Below the pieces are notes generated by a model. It saw only the letters and a list, made by a program, of their open reading frames with translations. It was not told the origin of the DNA and ran no database searches. 64,000 bases of DNA from contig NZ_CP092827.1 of NCBI RefSeq assembly GCF_022533585.1, positions 3,202,001-3,266,000 of the forward strand, given 5' to 3'. Position numbers and translations under genes: made by a program. Source of the stretch: Pseudomonas sp. LS.1a (GTDB lineage Bacteria > Pseudomonadota > Gammaproteobacteria > Pseudomonadales > Pseudomonadaceae). Below, one piece after another: positions 1 to 8,587 of this stretch; the stretch's first letter is position 1; every line of letters begins with the position of its first letter.

Positions 1-3000
1 TGGGGCGGCTGCCGATGCCATTGGGATTGGCCGTGGTTTTCGGGCAGATGCCATCAAAGTTCACGGTGTTGCGCATGGCCACCGGCTGTGGGTTGTTGGG
101 CAGCGGGAACAGGTCGGCACGCTGCGTGGTGTAGTTGCGCATGATGCCCCAGATGCCGTTCCAGTAGCCTTCCAGGGCCGCATCCAGCGAATACAGGTAG
201 TCACCATTGGTGGCTGCCGAGCTGGAGATCATCGACACCGGCGCCATGAAGCCCAGTTGCTCGGAAATACCGATCATCTGCGATGACTTCCAGCCCGAGT
301 TGGAACTGTTGCCATAGCCGGTGCCGTTCTGCAGCCACTTCACGCCATGCAGGGTGACGTTGTGCTCCTCCTCATGGCCGCCGGCGTGCATGCGCAAGCG
401 CACGTTGTCGCCGGAGTAGGTGCGCAGCATCGGGGTAAACGGGTCGCCCGGTTCGCTGCCGGCCTTGTTGATGTGCGGCGGGAACAGCGTGGTGCCGCCG
501 GTGGGGCCGACCGCCGAGGTGATCGCCGACGGCGCCAGGTTCAGCGCCGGGATGGCGCGGTCGGTACGGGTTTGCAGGGCATGGCTGAGGTCGCCGGCCA
601 GGCCGTCGGCCTGCATGCCACGCTTGCCATCCGGGCCGACCTTGTTCGGGTCGAACACACGCAGGGCCAGGGGCTCGTTGCGGTAGTTGACGACGAACAT
701 GCCCGGGTCATCCACCGAGATTGCCTGCGGGCAGGGCCGGCTTGGGCAGCCTGGGTTGATGCCGCCGCGTTCCTCGACGATGGCCTCCAGCAGGTTCGAC
801 GCCTTGCCGCGCACCGGCGGGTTGATGGCGTAGCGGAAGCTGTCGGCGGTAGCCGGGTACGACTGGGCATTGGGAATGCCGTCCGGCCCGGCACCGACGT
901 ACACACCGGCTTCATAGGCGTGCTGGAAGTCGCTGTATTCCAGGAAGAACTCGCGGTAGCTGTCGTTCTTGCCGTCGCCATCGTGGTCGCCGGTCTGGAT
1001 CACCGCCTGCCACGAGGTCGGGCCTCCGTCCTGGCGCGTGGCCGGGTTGTACAGCTTCTCGCCGGTTTCGGCGTGATACCAGGTGGAGTTGGCCGGTTCG
1101 GCCAGCACGGTGGCATACAGCCCAAGCTGCTGGTGGGTCGATGGGCCAAGATGGTCATGGGTGAAGATGGTGCCCAGGCCGCGGTCGACGTTGTACACGT
1201 TGACCAGCGGGTCGGCGAACCAACGCTGCATGGCCGTGCGTGCGCCCAGCCAGTCGGCCCGGCCGAAGCGGCCGAAGTACGGGTGCTGCCGGGCTTGCGG
1301 GCAGGCGGCGGTGCCGTCGCGGCTATCGCCCTGGGTGCAGCCGTTATAGGCACGAATAGCCTGTATCCGCTCGACCACGCTGCCGGGCGAGAGAATGCCG
1401 TCTTCGTAGTTCCAGCCGTTGGCCGAGCCGTCGGCAGCGGTCAGGTCCCACTTGGGCAGGTGGATGTGCTGGCCGATCACGTCGGTCGGGGTGCGCACCT
1501 GGTAGTCGTCCATCTCATAGATGTTCGGGATCAGGTTGGTGTGCTGGTACATGGTGCAGTCGAAGGTGTTCATGCGCATCACCAGCGGCTCTGGCGGGCG
1601 CTGCTTGGTGATCACCGGCCAGGCGTCTTCCCACAAGGCGATGATACGGGCTTGCGGGAAGTGGTAGCCGACCTTGTTGTACACCGCATCGAACTGGATG
1701 TTGGCGCCCTTGTAGATGCGTGGGCGGTCGGCGGTGAAGGCCGAGGAGCCACGGAAGTTCAGGCCCGACAGGCTCTCGCCGCTGAAGAACTCACCTACCC
1801 CGGAGGACTGGGTCAGGCGTTTGCCCCGGTCATCCATGCACGGCTCGTAGAACGGCGCGCCGGCAGTCGGCAAGGCGCCGTTGGTGCGGAACGCCTTGGC
1901 CACCGGCTCGCTGCCCGGGATCAGGGCAAAACTGGGGTGTTCGGCCAGGGCGTGGAACTGCATGGCCGCCTGCTCGACATCGGTGCCCTCTTCGGGCAGG
2001 TAGATCGGCTTGGCCTTGTGTACCACCTTGGTGAAATCGAGCTTGGTGGTGGTGGTTTCGGCTTCGCCGCCGGCGGATACACCGTCCAGCGCGTGGCGCC
2101 CCAGGCCACCGTCCCAGCCATCGACCTGGTTCGGGTCGAGGTTGGCCCAGAGTGCCTTGCCGCTTTCCTTGAGCTGGCGCGCCATGGCCGGGTCGAGCAT
2201 GTCCAGTGGTGGGGTGGGTGGACGGTTGCCCACGCTGCTTTCCATACCGCCGATCCAGAACGGGTAGCCAGGGTTCTTCAGGGTACCGTCGGCGTTGCGG
2301 TTGGCGTCGCTGCGATCGACCAGCGCCAGCGAGCCGATGGCCTTGCGTACCGGCACCTGGTTGGCTGGCTCTTCATCCTCGTCTTCATCAGGCTCGTCGT
2401 CATCATTGGCGGCAACCAGCGCTTCGGACAGCTTCGGTACCACCACCACCTTGCCTGGCATCGGCGCCATGGCCTTGCCGGGAAGCGGCACGATGGCCGG
2501 GATCGGCGTGCCGGCAACGATCTCGCCATCGGGCAAGGCCCGGGCGCCAACCGCCGGCTTGCCACTGCGCAGGGCGAACGGGGTGCTGTGGAAGCCATTC
2601 TCGCCCTGCCCGCTCACCTCCAGGCGGGTGCCTTCCTCGAACACGTCGTGCACCCGCCACATGGCCCACATGCCCTGGGCGAAGTGCGGGTAGAAGTGGC
2701 AATGGTAAATGGCATCGCCCGCCACCCGGTTGCGGTTGCCCGAACCGCCGTTGGCGATTTCGTAGGTGTAGCCGACCCCCGCGCCGATGCCCTGGGCATC
2801 GATGTAGTCGGAATTGTCGTCATTGGGGTTGAACAGCCACTGGTGGCCATGCAGGTGGAAGATGTGCTGCTCATGGCCGTTGTGCGTGTTGCGGAACTTG
2901 GTGAAGTCACCAATGTAGCTGTGGTGCACGTTGGCAGGTTCGGCCGGATACAGGGCCATGCTGGCCTTGACCCCGACGGCACTGGCCGGCGGCACCTCGC

Positions 3001-4306
3001 CAGGGCGGATGTGCTCCAGGCCGACGTTGGCCGGCACGTCCACCAGGGTACCGACGTCGCCGACAGTGTGCGCACTGAGGAAGAACTCCTCATAGGCGCA
3101 CGACAGGCAGTCGTGCATCGGTCCCACGCCCAGGCGGTTGGCCACCACTTCGGCGCCCATGCCACCGGAACCGTAGTTGATCATGAACGAGTCGCGGGTG
3201 GGTTCCAGCACATGGCCCATCACCGGGTCGGCCCAGTAGCCAGGGAACGCCTGGGTGCCAGCGACCTCGTCGGCGAATTGCGAGGCGAAGTCACGGAACG
3301 CCTCCAGGCGGTTGGGCAGCGCCGGGTTGCGCTTGCCCAGGCTTTCCAGCGGGTAAGTGGATTTGGGGAAGCTGCCATCCGGGTTGGGGCCCATGACGAT
3401 GGCATCGGTTTCGCTGTTGATGATTTCGTTGCCGTCGACCATGGCAATGATCGGTTTGCCGGCCTTGCCTTCGGCGATCCAGGGCTGCATTTGCGGGTAG
3501 CGGGCTTCGTAGTCGATCACCGGCTGGCCGGTGGCGGTGCGGCCGGTGGTGGCCAGGCGCATTTCTTCTTCGGTAAGGGTATTGCGGTAGGTGCGACCGA
3601 GCTTGGGCACCACCACTACCTGGCCGAACAGGCCGTTGGCAACGTTCCCCGCAGTGCCCTCGCCGCCGAAGGTGGCGGCCTTGCTGGTGGCGGCGAAGGC
3701 GCCTTCGCGTTCGGCGTACAGGGTGTAGCTGCGGGTGCTGCCGGGGCTGACGAAGAAGTTGCCGTTGCGCCCGGTGTAGGCAGAAATGTCGGCGATGCTG
3801 TTGACCGCCTGCATGCCGTTGACCTGGAAGCCGACCATGCGCTCGGCCACCTGTTCGTCGGCGACGAAGCCTTCAGCGGCTTCATTTTCGAGCTCCGGCC
3901 CCTCCTCTTCGCCCTCAGGCTCTTGCGCCTCGATGCCGTGCTTGTTGGGGTTGGCCTGGTAGTCGAGCAGGTTGGTCAGGTTGACCGTCAGGCAGTCACC
4001 GGCGGCTACCCGCAGCACGATGGGCCGAGGGCGCTTGTCCGGGCGCAGGGTGACCTTGCCCGGTACCGCCGCCCCGCCGATGCTGAGGGGGACCCTCTTG
4101 TCGTCCACCACATCCTCGCGCAGGGCGAACATCATGCCATTGGCGTTTTGCGCGCCAAGGCGGTTGAACATCAGGGGCTGGTCCAGCGCCACCACGTTGG
4201 CGACCAAGGTGCGCTGGCACTGCACGGCGGCTTCGCTGGTCGACTGCCAGCCGAGCAAAGCCAGAACGAGTGATGACAGGATGGGGCCTTTGAGTGGCGT
4301 AGACAT
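1..4306 (-). CDS. mnxG: MnxG-like giant multicopper oxidase (3' end outside window)
   Basis: The reading frame starts at ATG 4306, 5 bases after a GGAGGTG ribosome binding site. It runs off the left edge after about 1435 codons, so the C-terminus is missing. The N-terminus (MSTPLKGPILSSLVLALLGW) looks like a signal peptide, implying export. Copper-ligand motifs are visible: HIFHLHGHQW near residue 485, HCHFYPHFAQGMW near 538 (HCH type-1/type-3 pattern), a second cluster HDHLGPSTHQ near 1050, and HAGGHEEEHNVTLHG near 1310. An acidic, low-complexity linker (DDDEPDEDEDEE) lies near residue 640. The visible length far exceeds an ordinary three-cupredoxin oxidase of about 500 residues, and fits the very large Mn(II)-oxidising MnxG-type proteins of P. 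putida strains. The family call rests on motif layout and size. The substrate (Mn(II) or another metal) is inferred. No accessory gene is adjacent on the visible side. Confidence 0.72.
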   Translation of the reverse strand, partial: MSTPLKGPILSSLVLALLGWQSTSEAAVQCQRTLVANVVALDQPLMFNRLGAQNANGMMFALREDVVDDKRVPLSIGGAAVPGKVTLRPDKRPRPIVLRVAAGDCLTVNLTNLLDYQANPNKHGIEAQEPEGEEEGPELENEAAEGFVADEQVAERMVGFQVNGMQAVNSIADISAYTGRNGNFFVSPGSTRSYTLYAEREGAFAATSKAATFGGEGTAGNVANGLFGQVVVVPKLGRTYRNTLTEEEMRLATTGRTATGQPVIDYEARYPQMQPWIAEGKAGKPIIAMVDGNEIINSETDAIVMGPNPDGSFPKSTYPLESLGKRNPALPNRLEAFRDFASQFADEVAGTQAFPGYWADPVMGHVLEPTRDSFMINYGSGGMGAEVVANRLGVGPMHDCLSCAYEEFFLSAHTVGDVGTLVDVPANVGLEHIRPGEVPPASAVGVKASMALYPAEPANVHHSYIGDFTKFRNTHNGHEQHIFHLHGHQWLFNPNDDNSDYIDAQGIGAGVGYTYEIANGGSGNRNRVAGDAIYHCHFYPHFAQGMWAMWRVHDVFEEGTRLEVSGQGENGFHSTPFALRSGKPAVGARALPDGEIVAGTPIPAIVPLPGKAMAPMPGKVVVVPKLSEALVAANDDDEPDEDEDEEPANQVPVRKAIGSLALVDRSDANRNADGTLKNPGYPFWIGGMESSVGNRPPTPPLDMLDPAMARQLKESGKALWANLDPNQVDGWDGGLGRHALDGVSAGGEAETTTTKLDFTKVVHKAKPIYLPEEGTDVEQAAMQFHALAEHPSFALIPGSEPVAKAFRTNGALPTAGAPFYEPCMDDRGKRLTQSSGVGEFFSGESLSGLNFRGSSAFTADRPRIYKGANIQFDAVYNKVGYHFPQARIIALWEDAWPVITKQRPPEPLVMRMNTFDCTMYQHTNLIPNIYEMDDYQVRTPTDVIGQHIHLPKWDLTAADGSANGWNYEDGILSPGSVVERIQAIRAYNGCTQGDSRDGTAACPQARQHPYFGRFGRADWLGARTAMQRWFADPLVNVYNVDRGLGTIFTHDHLGPSTHQQLGLYATVLAEPANSTWYHAETGEKLYNPATRQDGGPTSWQAVIQTGDHDGDGKNDSYREFFLEYSDFQHAYEAGVYVGAGPDGIPNAQSYPATADSFRYAINPPVRGKASNLLEAIVEERGGINPGCPSRPCPQAISVDDPGMFVVNYRNEPLALRVFDPNKVGPDGKRGMQADGLAGDLSHALQTRTDRAIPALNLAPSAITSAVGPTGGTTLFPPHINKAGSEPGDPFTPMLRTYSGDNVRLRMHAGGHEEEHNVTLHGVKWLQNGTGYGNSSNSGWKSSQMIGISEQLGFMAPVSMISSSAATNGDYLYSLDAALEGYWNGIWGIMRNYTTQRADLFPLPNNPQPVAMRNTVNFDGICPKTTANPNGIGSRP

Positions 4307-4489
4307 GCCGCACCTCCGGGACACAGGATCTCTGCGTGGAGCTGGAGCAAGGTGTATGCCAGGCGAAAATTTCTTTTATTTACAATTGGTTGCAGTTGCA
4401 AACGAAACAGATTGGGGAGGATCCCCCAGCGGTTTTCCCCGAATCGGGGGGCGGCTTGCAGGTGTTCGTCACAAGATTTTCAGTGCCAG

Positions 4490-4716
4490 TGAGATCGAGC
4501 GCCGCCCGCGCGGCGCATCGCGAGCGAAGCTCGCTCCTACATCTATTTCGGGCCAATTATTCCTGAGGCAGAGGTGCGCGACCCTTTGGCGTCCACCTCG
4601 ATATCGTGTGAAACAAACAAGGCGGTCGCGCGCGCTGGTGCAGGCGTTACTGGCCGGAAACAGATGTAGGAGCGAGCTTCGCTCGCGATGCGCCGCGCGG
4701 GCGGCGCTCGATCTCA
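4490..4716. repeat. Perfect 55-bp inverted repeat pair (REP-like, divergent family)
   Basis: Arms 4490-4544 and 4662-4716 are exact reverse complements, separated by 117 bases. Each arm contains two nested palindromes: GCGAGCGAAGCTCGC and a GCCGCCCGCGCGGC core. The sequence differs from the common REP families elsewhere in this window but shares their 'GGAGCG...TCCTAC' flavour. It could form a very large cruciform or an RNA hairpin between madM and mnxG. Confidence 0.85.
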
Positions 4717-4810
4717 CAGGCACCGACAATGTGGTGGCGAGCCCATGGCGGCCCTAACCCAATCCCCCACCCTGCACCTCACAAACAACAAGTCGCTACC
4801 TGTACCAGCC

Positions 4811-4840
4811 TCATCGCCGGCAAGCCAGCTCCCACAGGGA
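4811..4840. repeat. Single REP element (GCCGGCAAGCCAGCTCCCAC type)
   Basis: A lone copy of the 'TCGCCGGCAAGCCAGCTCCCACAGG' repeat, the same family as the inverted pair at 17582-17674. It lies just downstream of the madM stop codon. Confidence 0.75.
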
Positions 4841-4871
4841 TCTGCGCTGGCTTCCAGGTTTGCGTTTACCG

Positions 4872-5636
4872 TCAACCGACCAGGGCACGTACGCAGAAGT
4901 ACAGGATCGACGGCCCCATCAGGCAGCCCAACCCGGTATGGAAGGTGGCTGTCAGCGCCCCGTACGGCACCAGGCGCCGGTCGGTCGCCGCCAGCCCGGC
5001 CGTCACCCCCGATACCGTCCCCGCCAACCCGCCGAACACCATCGCCGAACGTGGGTTGTCCAGCGCCAGCAGGCGCGCCGATACCGGGGTGAACACCATC
5101 ACCAGGATCGCCTTGATCAGCCCGGTGGCAATCGACAGCGCCATCACGTCCGAGCTGGCCCCCAGCGCCGCCCCGGTCACCGGCCCGACGATATAGGTCA
5201 CCGCACCCGCACCGATGGTGGTCATGCTCACCGCATCACGGTAACCGAAGGCATAGGCCACCGCTGCGCCGACAATGAACGGCAGCACCGTGCCGAGCAG
5301 CAGCGCCACCGCGCCGATCATCCCGGCCCTGCGCGCCTCGGTGGCCTGCACCTCGAAGGCCGTGGCGACAATGGCGAAGTCGCGCAGCATGGCCCCACCC
5401 ATCAGGCCGATGCCGGAGAACAGCGCCATGTCGGCCAGGCCTTTCTGGCCACCGGTTATGGTGCCACCGCCCCAGGCCAGCACCAGGCCGATGACGATGG
5501 CGATGGCCGAGCCGTGCACGCGGCCGAAGGTCAGGTACTTCGACAGCACCACCGACAACCACATGATCGCGCCCACCACTGCGAAGGCAGTGATCAAACC
5601 GTTATGTTCCAGGGCATTGTCAATGATCGGCCACAT
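4872..5636 (-). CDS. madM: Malonate carrier subunit MadM
   Basis: 254 residues starting at ATG 5636, two bases after the madL stop. It is a very hydrophobic inner-membrane protein with about eight membrane segments and Gly-rich stretches such as GAGAVTYIVGPVTGAALG and MVFGGLAGTVSGVTAG. MadM and MadL together form the two-component sodium-dependent malonate uptake system found in malonate-decarboxylase operons. Its position at the end of the mdc operon, directly after madL, supports the call. Other Pseudomonas mdc operons carry the single-gene carrier MdcF instead; none is present here. A frame reading on upstream to 6314 crosses madL in another phase and is spurious. Confidence 0.93.
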   Translation of the reverse strand: MWPIIDNALEHNGLITAFAVVGAIMWLSVVLSKYLTFGRVHGSAIAIVIGLVLAWGGGTITGGQKGLADMALFSGIGLMGGAMLRDFAIVATAFEVQATEARRAGMIGAVALLLGTVLPFIVGAAVAYAFGYRDAVSMTTIGAGAVTYIVGPVTGAALGASSDVMALSIATGLIKAILVMVFTPVSARLLALDNPRSAMVFGGLAGTVSGVTAGLAATDRRLVPYGALTATFHTGLGCLMGPSILYFCVRALVG

Positions 5637-5638
5637 GA

Positions 5639-6061
5639 TCAACGCCCTCCTGCAGGGGCAGCCTGCACCTTGGTTTCGGGGCCGGCTTCCAGCGCCGGCA
5701 GGGGTTCGCCGCGGTGGCTGCGGCTGATCAGGGCAATGGTCGCACCGCACACCAGTACCGCACCTATCGCCGCCAGCAGTGCTACCGGGCCACCGTGCAG
5801 GGCAGTGACCACGTTCTGCTGGGCGGCCATGGCCACCACCACCGGGATATACATGGCGCCCCAGAAGCCCACGCCGAACTCGCATTCCTTGCTCATGCCG
5901 CCGTTGCGGTGCATGTAAAGGCGTGCGCAAATCAGCAGGATCATGGCGATGCCGACCCCGCCCACATTGGATTTGACGCCCAGCAGCACGCCCAGGAAGT
6001 CGCCGACGATGACGCCGGCAAGCGTACAGACCGCCAGCAGTGCCACACCATAGATGATCAT
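5639..6061 (-). CDS. madL: Malonate carrier subunit MadL
   Basis: 140 residues with four predicted membrane segments (for example YGVALLAVCTLAGVIVGDF and GGVGIAMILLICARLYM). I chose ATG 6061 (MIIYGVALL) because TGAGG lies 9 bases upstream and the hydrophobic N-terminus starts there. An upstream in-frame start at 6130 would add a charged KNNNKQ leader. MadL pairs with MadM for malonate uptake. The start region is unusual: the sequence reads GGACAACAACAATG, so an AAnAAnAA motif abuts the start codon, and a second copy lies 32 bases further upstream. This suggests Hfq/Crc translational control. A REP cluster of about 110 bases separates madL from mdcH. Confidence 0.92.
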   Translation of the reverse strand: MIIYGVALLAVCTLAGVIVGDFLGVLLGVKSNVGGVGIAMILLICARLYMHRNGGMSKECEFGVGFWGAMYIPVVVAMAAQQNVVTALHGGPVALLAAIGAVLVCGATIALISRSHRGEPLPALEAGPETKVQAAPAGGR

Positions 6062-6100
6062 TGTTGTTGTCCTCAGGTAGTGTCGAAGTTGCTTGTTGTT
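6060..6100 (-). promoter_or_regulatory. Two candidate Hfq/Crc CA motifs at the madL start
   Basis: On the minus strand AACAACAA occurs at 6068-6061, with its last A being the A of the madL ATG, and again at 6100-6093. In Pseudomonas, AAnAAnAA sites overlapping the start of catabolic genes are bound by Hfq with Crc and block translation. The sites are seen; the regulation is inferred. Confidence 0.6.
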
Positions 6101-6140
6101 GTTCTTCGCCATCAGTAAACCTGCAAGCACCGCGCTGGCT

Positions 6141-6251
6141 TCTTCGCGGGTAAACCCGCTCCCACAGGTACTGCAAATACCTTGAGCCCTGTTTGATTCC
6201 TGTGGGAGCGGGTTTACCCGCGAACACGGGCGCAGCCCGTGCCATCCGCCG
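6141..6251. repeat. REP inverted pair between mdcH and madL
   Basis: CTTCGCGGGTAAACCCGCTCCCACAGG at 6141-6167 faces CCTGTGGGAGCGGGTTTACCCGCGAA at 6199-6234, followed by a small hairpin CACGGGCGCAGCCCGTG at 6235-6251. It sits inside the apparent mdc-mad operon and could attenuate or stabilise the transcript. Confidence 0.85.
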
Positions 6252-6262
6252 CGGTGTTGCCG

Positions 6263-7183
6263 TCATCGATCGTTGGCCACCTCCTGGCGCAGCAGCGCAT
6301 CCAGGCTGTCCCAACGGGTGCCTTCAACAGCTACCACCCTGCCCTGCTCGAACACCGGCCGGGCCAGCCCGCTGAGCACGTTGCCGGGCGGCAGTTCCAG
6401 GTGCAGGCGCACGCCACGCTCGTAGGCGTTGCGCAACGTGGCACGCCAGTCGACCACCCGCGCCATGTTGCCGGCCAGGTCGTCACGCAGACGCTGCGGG
6501 TCGAATACCGGCCGTGCGCTGCTGCCGCTCAGGTAGGTGATACGCGGTCGCTGCAGCTCGACCGTGGCGAAGGCACTGGCCAGTTCGGCCGCCGGACCAT
6601 CCAGCAACGGGCAATGCGACGGCACGCTGACCGCCAGGCGCCGGGCCGCACCTTGGCCCAGGCGCCGTGCTCTGGTGGCAACCGCGGCCATCGCGCTATC
6701 GCTACCGGCGATGACGATCTGGTTCTCGCTGTTGAGGTTGGCGACATACACCTCGCCGCCCACATCGCTCAGCAAACGTTCCACGCTGGCCAGGTCCAGG
6801 CCACTGAGCGCGGTCATGCCGTAGCCTTGCGGATAGGCGCGCTGCATCAGTTCGCCACGCAGGGCAACCAGGCGCACGGCATCGGCAAATGCCAGGGCGC
6901 CCGCCGTAACGGCTGCCGGATAGGCACCGATCGACAGGCCGGCCACGTAATCCGGCGCGGGGCTGCGCTGCATCAGCCAGCGCGCCCAGGCCACGCCAGC
7001 CAGCAGCAGGCACAGCTGCACGGCACGGGTGGTCTGCAGGGCCTGCTGGCTGTCCAGCGCCTGGGCCTGCTGGCCGAGGGTGTCACTGGCCTCTTCCAGC
7101 AGCTGCCCGGCCCCCTCCGGCAGGCGCTGCAGCATGCCCACCTGCTGGGCGCCCTGGCCGGGGAAGGCGAACAGGCTGCTCAT
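6263..7183 (-). CDS. mdcH: Malonate decarboxylase malonyl-CoA acyltransferase (epsilon subunit) MdcH
   Basis: 306 residues. It charges the acyl carrier subunit MdcC with malonate. The sequence begins FAFPGQGAQQVGML and contains GLSIGAYPAA, the GxSxG nucleophile elbow of FabD-type acyltransferases, at residues 91-95 or so. SVPSHCPLL supplies the downstream catalytic histidine. ATG 7183 overlaps the mdcG stop by 4 bases (ATGA), which fixes the start; a start further upstream would lie inside mdcG. It is the last decarboxylase gene before the REP pair and madL. Confidence 0.95.
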   Translation of the reverse strand: MSSLFAFPGQGAQQVGMLQRLPEGAGQLLEEASDTLGQQAQALDSQQALQTTRAVQLCLLLAGVAWARWLMQRSPAPDYVAGLSIGAYPAAVTAGALAFADAVRLVALRGELMQRAYPQGYGMTALSGLDLASVERLLSDVGGEVYVANLNSENQIVIAGSDSAMAAVATRARRLGQGAARRLAVSVPSHCPLLDGPAAELASAFATVELQRPRITYLSGSSARPVFDPQRLRDDLAGNMARVVDWRATLRNAYERGVRLHLELPPGNVLSGLARPVFEQGRVVAVEGTRWDSLDALLRQEVANDR

Positions 7184-7794
7184 GCGGCACGCTCCATCGC
7201 TGCCCAAGGGTCACTGATCAGGCGTGGGCCATGGGCCGACTTGAGCAGCACGCGACGGGCGAAACCGGCCCACTCACGCAGGGCAACAGCACCCGCCGGA
7301 GTCTCCAGCTGCAGATCGATACGACAAGGTGCGCAATCGAGGATATCCAGCAGCTCACGTGCCCGCGCCCGGGCCAGCGGTTGCGGCGTACGCAGCAGCA
7401 AGTCCAGGTCGCTCTCGGCGTGCACCACCTCCATACCAGTGGCGATCTGGTACCCCACCCCGCCTGTCGGCCCCCAGGCCAGGCCACTGGCATCCAGTAC
7501 CGGCGCGACCGAGGCCAGGGCCTGCAACGCAGGCCAAGGGCTTTCGGCTAGCCAGTGCAGCGTTTCGGGGCCTTGCTGACGCTGGATATCGGCCAGGCAC
7601 ATCAACGCACCCAGGCGCTGCGCCCGGCTCTGACCACGCAACCCGACAGCTACCCAACCGCCCTCACAGACGGCACGGCGTACCACTACCGGCTGACCGC
7701 TGACCAACACGTCCTGCGCCCACTGCGGCGCATCGGCAGGCAAGCCCGACACAGGCATCCCCCAGAGCAGGTCGTGCGGCCTTGGCGCGTTCAT
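7180..7794 (-). CDS. mdcG: Phosphoribosyl-dephospho-CoA transferase MdcG
   Basis: 204 residues. It attaches the 2'-(5''-triphosphoribosyl)-3'-dephospho-CoA prosthetic group to the malonate decarboxylase carrier protein MdcC. ATG 7794 lies one base after the mdcE stop, and the stop overlaps mdcH by 4 bases. The central region shows a nucleotidyltransferase-like segment HAESDLDLLLRTP with the D-x-D metal-binding pattern. The length suits the family. It works with MdcB, which makes the prosthetic group precursor. Confidence 0.93.
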   Translation of the reverse strand: MNAPRPHDLLWGMPVSGLPADAPQWAQDVLVSGQPVVVRRAVCEGGWVAVGLRGQSRAQRLGALMCLADIQRQQGPETLHWLAESPWPALQALASVAPVLDASGLAWGPTGGVGYQIATGMEVVHAESDLDLLLRTPQPLARARARELLDILDCAPCRIDLQLETPAGAVALREWAGFARRVLLKSAHGPRLISDPWAAMERAA

Positions 7795-7795
7795 C

Positions 7796-8587
7796 TCAAG
7801 CGCCCTGCCATTGACGGCGCAGCTGTTCGCGCACGTGGCGCGAGGCATTGCGGTTTTCGCCGGCCAGCCGCGACGACAAATCGCTCGAGCTGCCGATGTC
7901 GCGCACCGCCTCAGCCAGGCAGGCACGTACCTGGGCAATGTCGGAGCTGCTCGGCGTCTCGGCATTGTCCACCTTAAGGCGGCGCCACAGCAGGCCCAGC
8001 GAGGCGTAGCTGGCCAGGTCGTAGGCCATCGGCGGCACCTCGGCGGCCAAGGCCTCCAGCTGCTCGACGCTGCGCAAGGTGATGCGCGCCGCTGCCGCCT
8101 TGCCCATGGCGTGCACCATGACCCCGGCATCGTCCAGGGCGATCAGACGCTGGGCCTGGTAGCCGTGGGCCAGGAAGGCACCAGACATGGCCTTGCCGAC
8201 CAGCAGGCCGATCACCGGGTGCCCGGCCAGCCGCGCCTGGGCATAGGCCTGCACCGCAGCGGCCAGCGCCTGATGAATGCCCAACGCCTCCTCGCGGCGG
8301 CCATAGGCCTGACTGGGTACGTCGATCACCGCGACGATCGCCCGCTTCTGCCCCTGGCGGTCAGCCTCGACCGCTTCGCTCACGGCCTTGGCCAGGCCCC
8401 AGCCCTCCAGCAGGCCGACTTCGCCCGAGCGCGCACGGGGGAACGGGTTGCCAGCATCCGGGACCACGGCGATGAAGCGCGCCAGGCGGTTGTCCAGTTC
8501 GCCATCGATTACCCGCAACGACGCGGGATAACCCGGCAAGGCTTGCCCGCCGGCCAGGCCCGGCAGCCAGTTCAAGGCACGGTTCAT
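7796..8587 (-). CDS. mdcE: Malonate decarboxylase gamma subunit MdcE
   Basis: 263 residues, starting at ATG 8587 with a 4-base overlap with mdcD. It belongs to the carboxyltransferase/crotonase-like fold and, with MdcD, decarboxylates malonyl-S-ACP to acetyl-S-ACP. Typical segments are PFPRARSGEVGLLEGWGLAKA and GHPVIGLLVGKAMSGAFLAHG. In this biotin-independent soluble system both D and E are needed for catalysis. Tight spacing to mdcG (1 base) supports translational coupling. Confidence 0.93.
   Translation of the reverse strand: MNRALNWLPGLAGGQALPGYPASLRVIDGELDNRLARFIAVVPDAGNPFPRARSGEVGLLEGWGLAKAVSEAVEADRQGQKRAIVAVIDVPSQAYGRREEALGIHQALAAAVQAYAQARLAGHPVIGLLVGKAMSGAFLAHGYQAQRLIALDDAGVMVHAMGKAAAARITLRSVEQLEALAAEVPPMAYDLASYASLGLLWRRLKVDNAETPSSSDIAQVRACLAEAVRDIGSSSDLSSRLAGENRNASRHVREQLRRQWQGA

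Larger units (their letters stand above)
4307..4871. other. Intergenic region upstream of mnxG: inverted repeat and REP, no gene
   Basis: This 565-base gap separates the mnxG start from the madM stop, with both genes on the minus strand. It holds the mnxG ribosome binding site and presumably its promoter, an A/T-richer leader around 4366-4420, a perfect 55-bp inverted repeat pair and one single REP. Short open frames here only translate the repeats. I see no convincing protein or RNA gene. Confidence 0.6.

Noticed and set aside
347..4273. A 1308-codon open frame antisense to the mnxG-like gene
   Set aside because: It has no ribosome binding site or recognisable domain and low-complexity composition. 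The opposite strand carries clear copper motifs, a signal peptide and a GGAGGTG. It is a by-product of GC-rich third codon positions.
4336..4757. Short open frames in the gap upstream of mnxG
   Set aside because: They translate the 55-bp inverted repeat on both strands (same RSSAARAAHRERSS string twice) and have no ribosome binding site.
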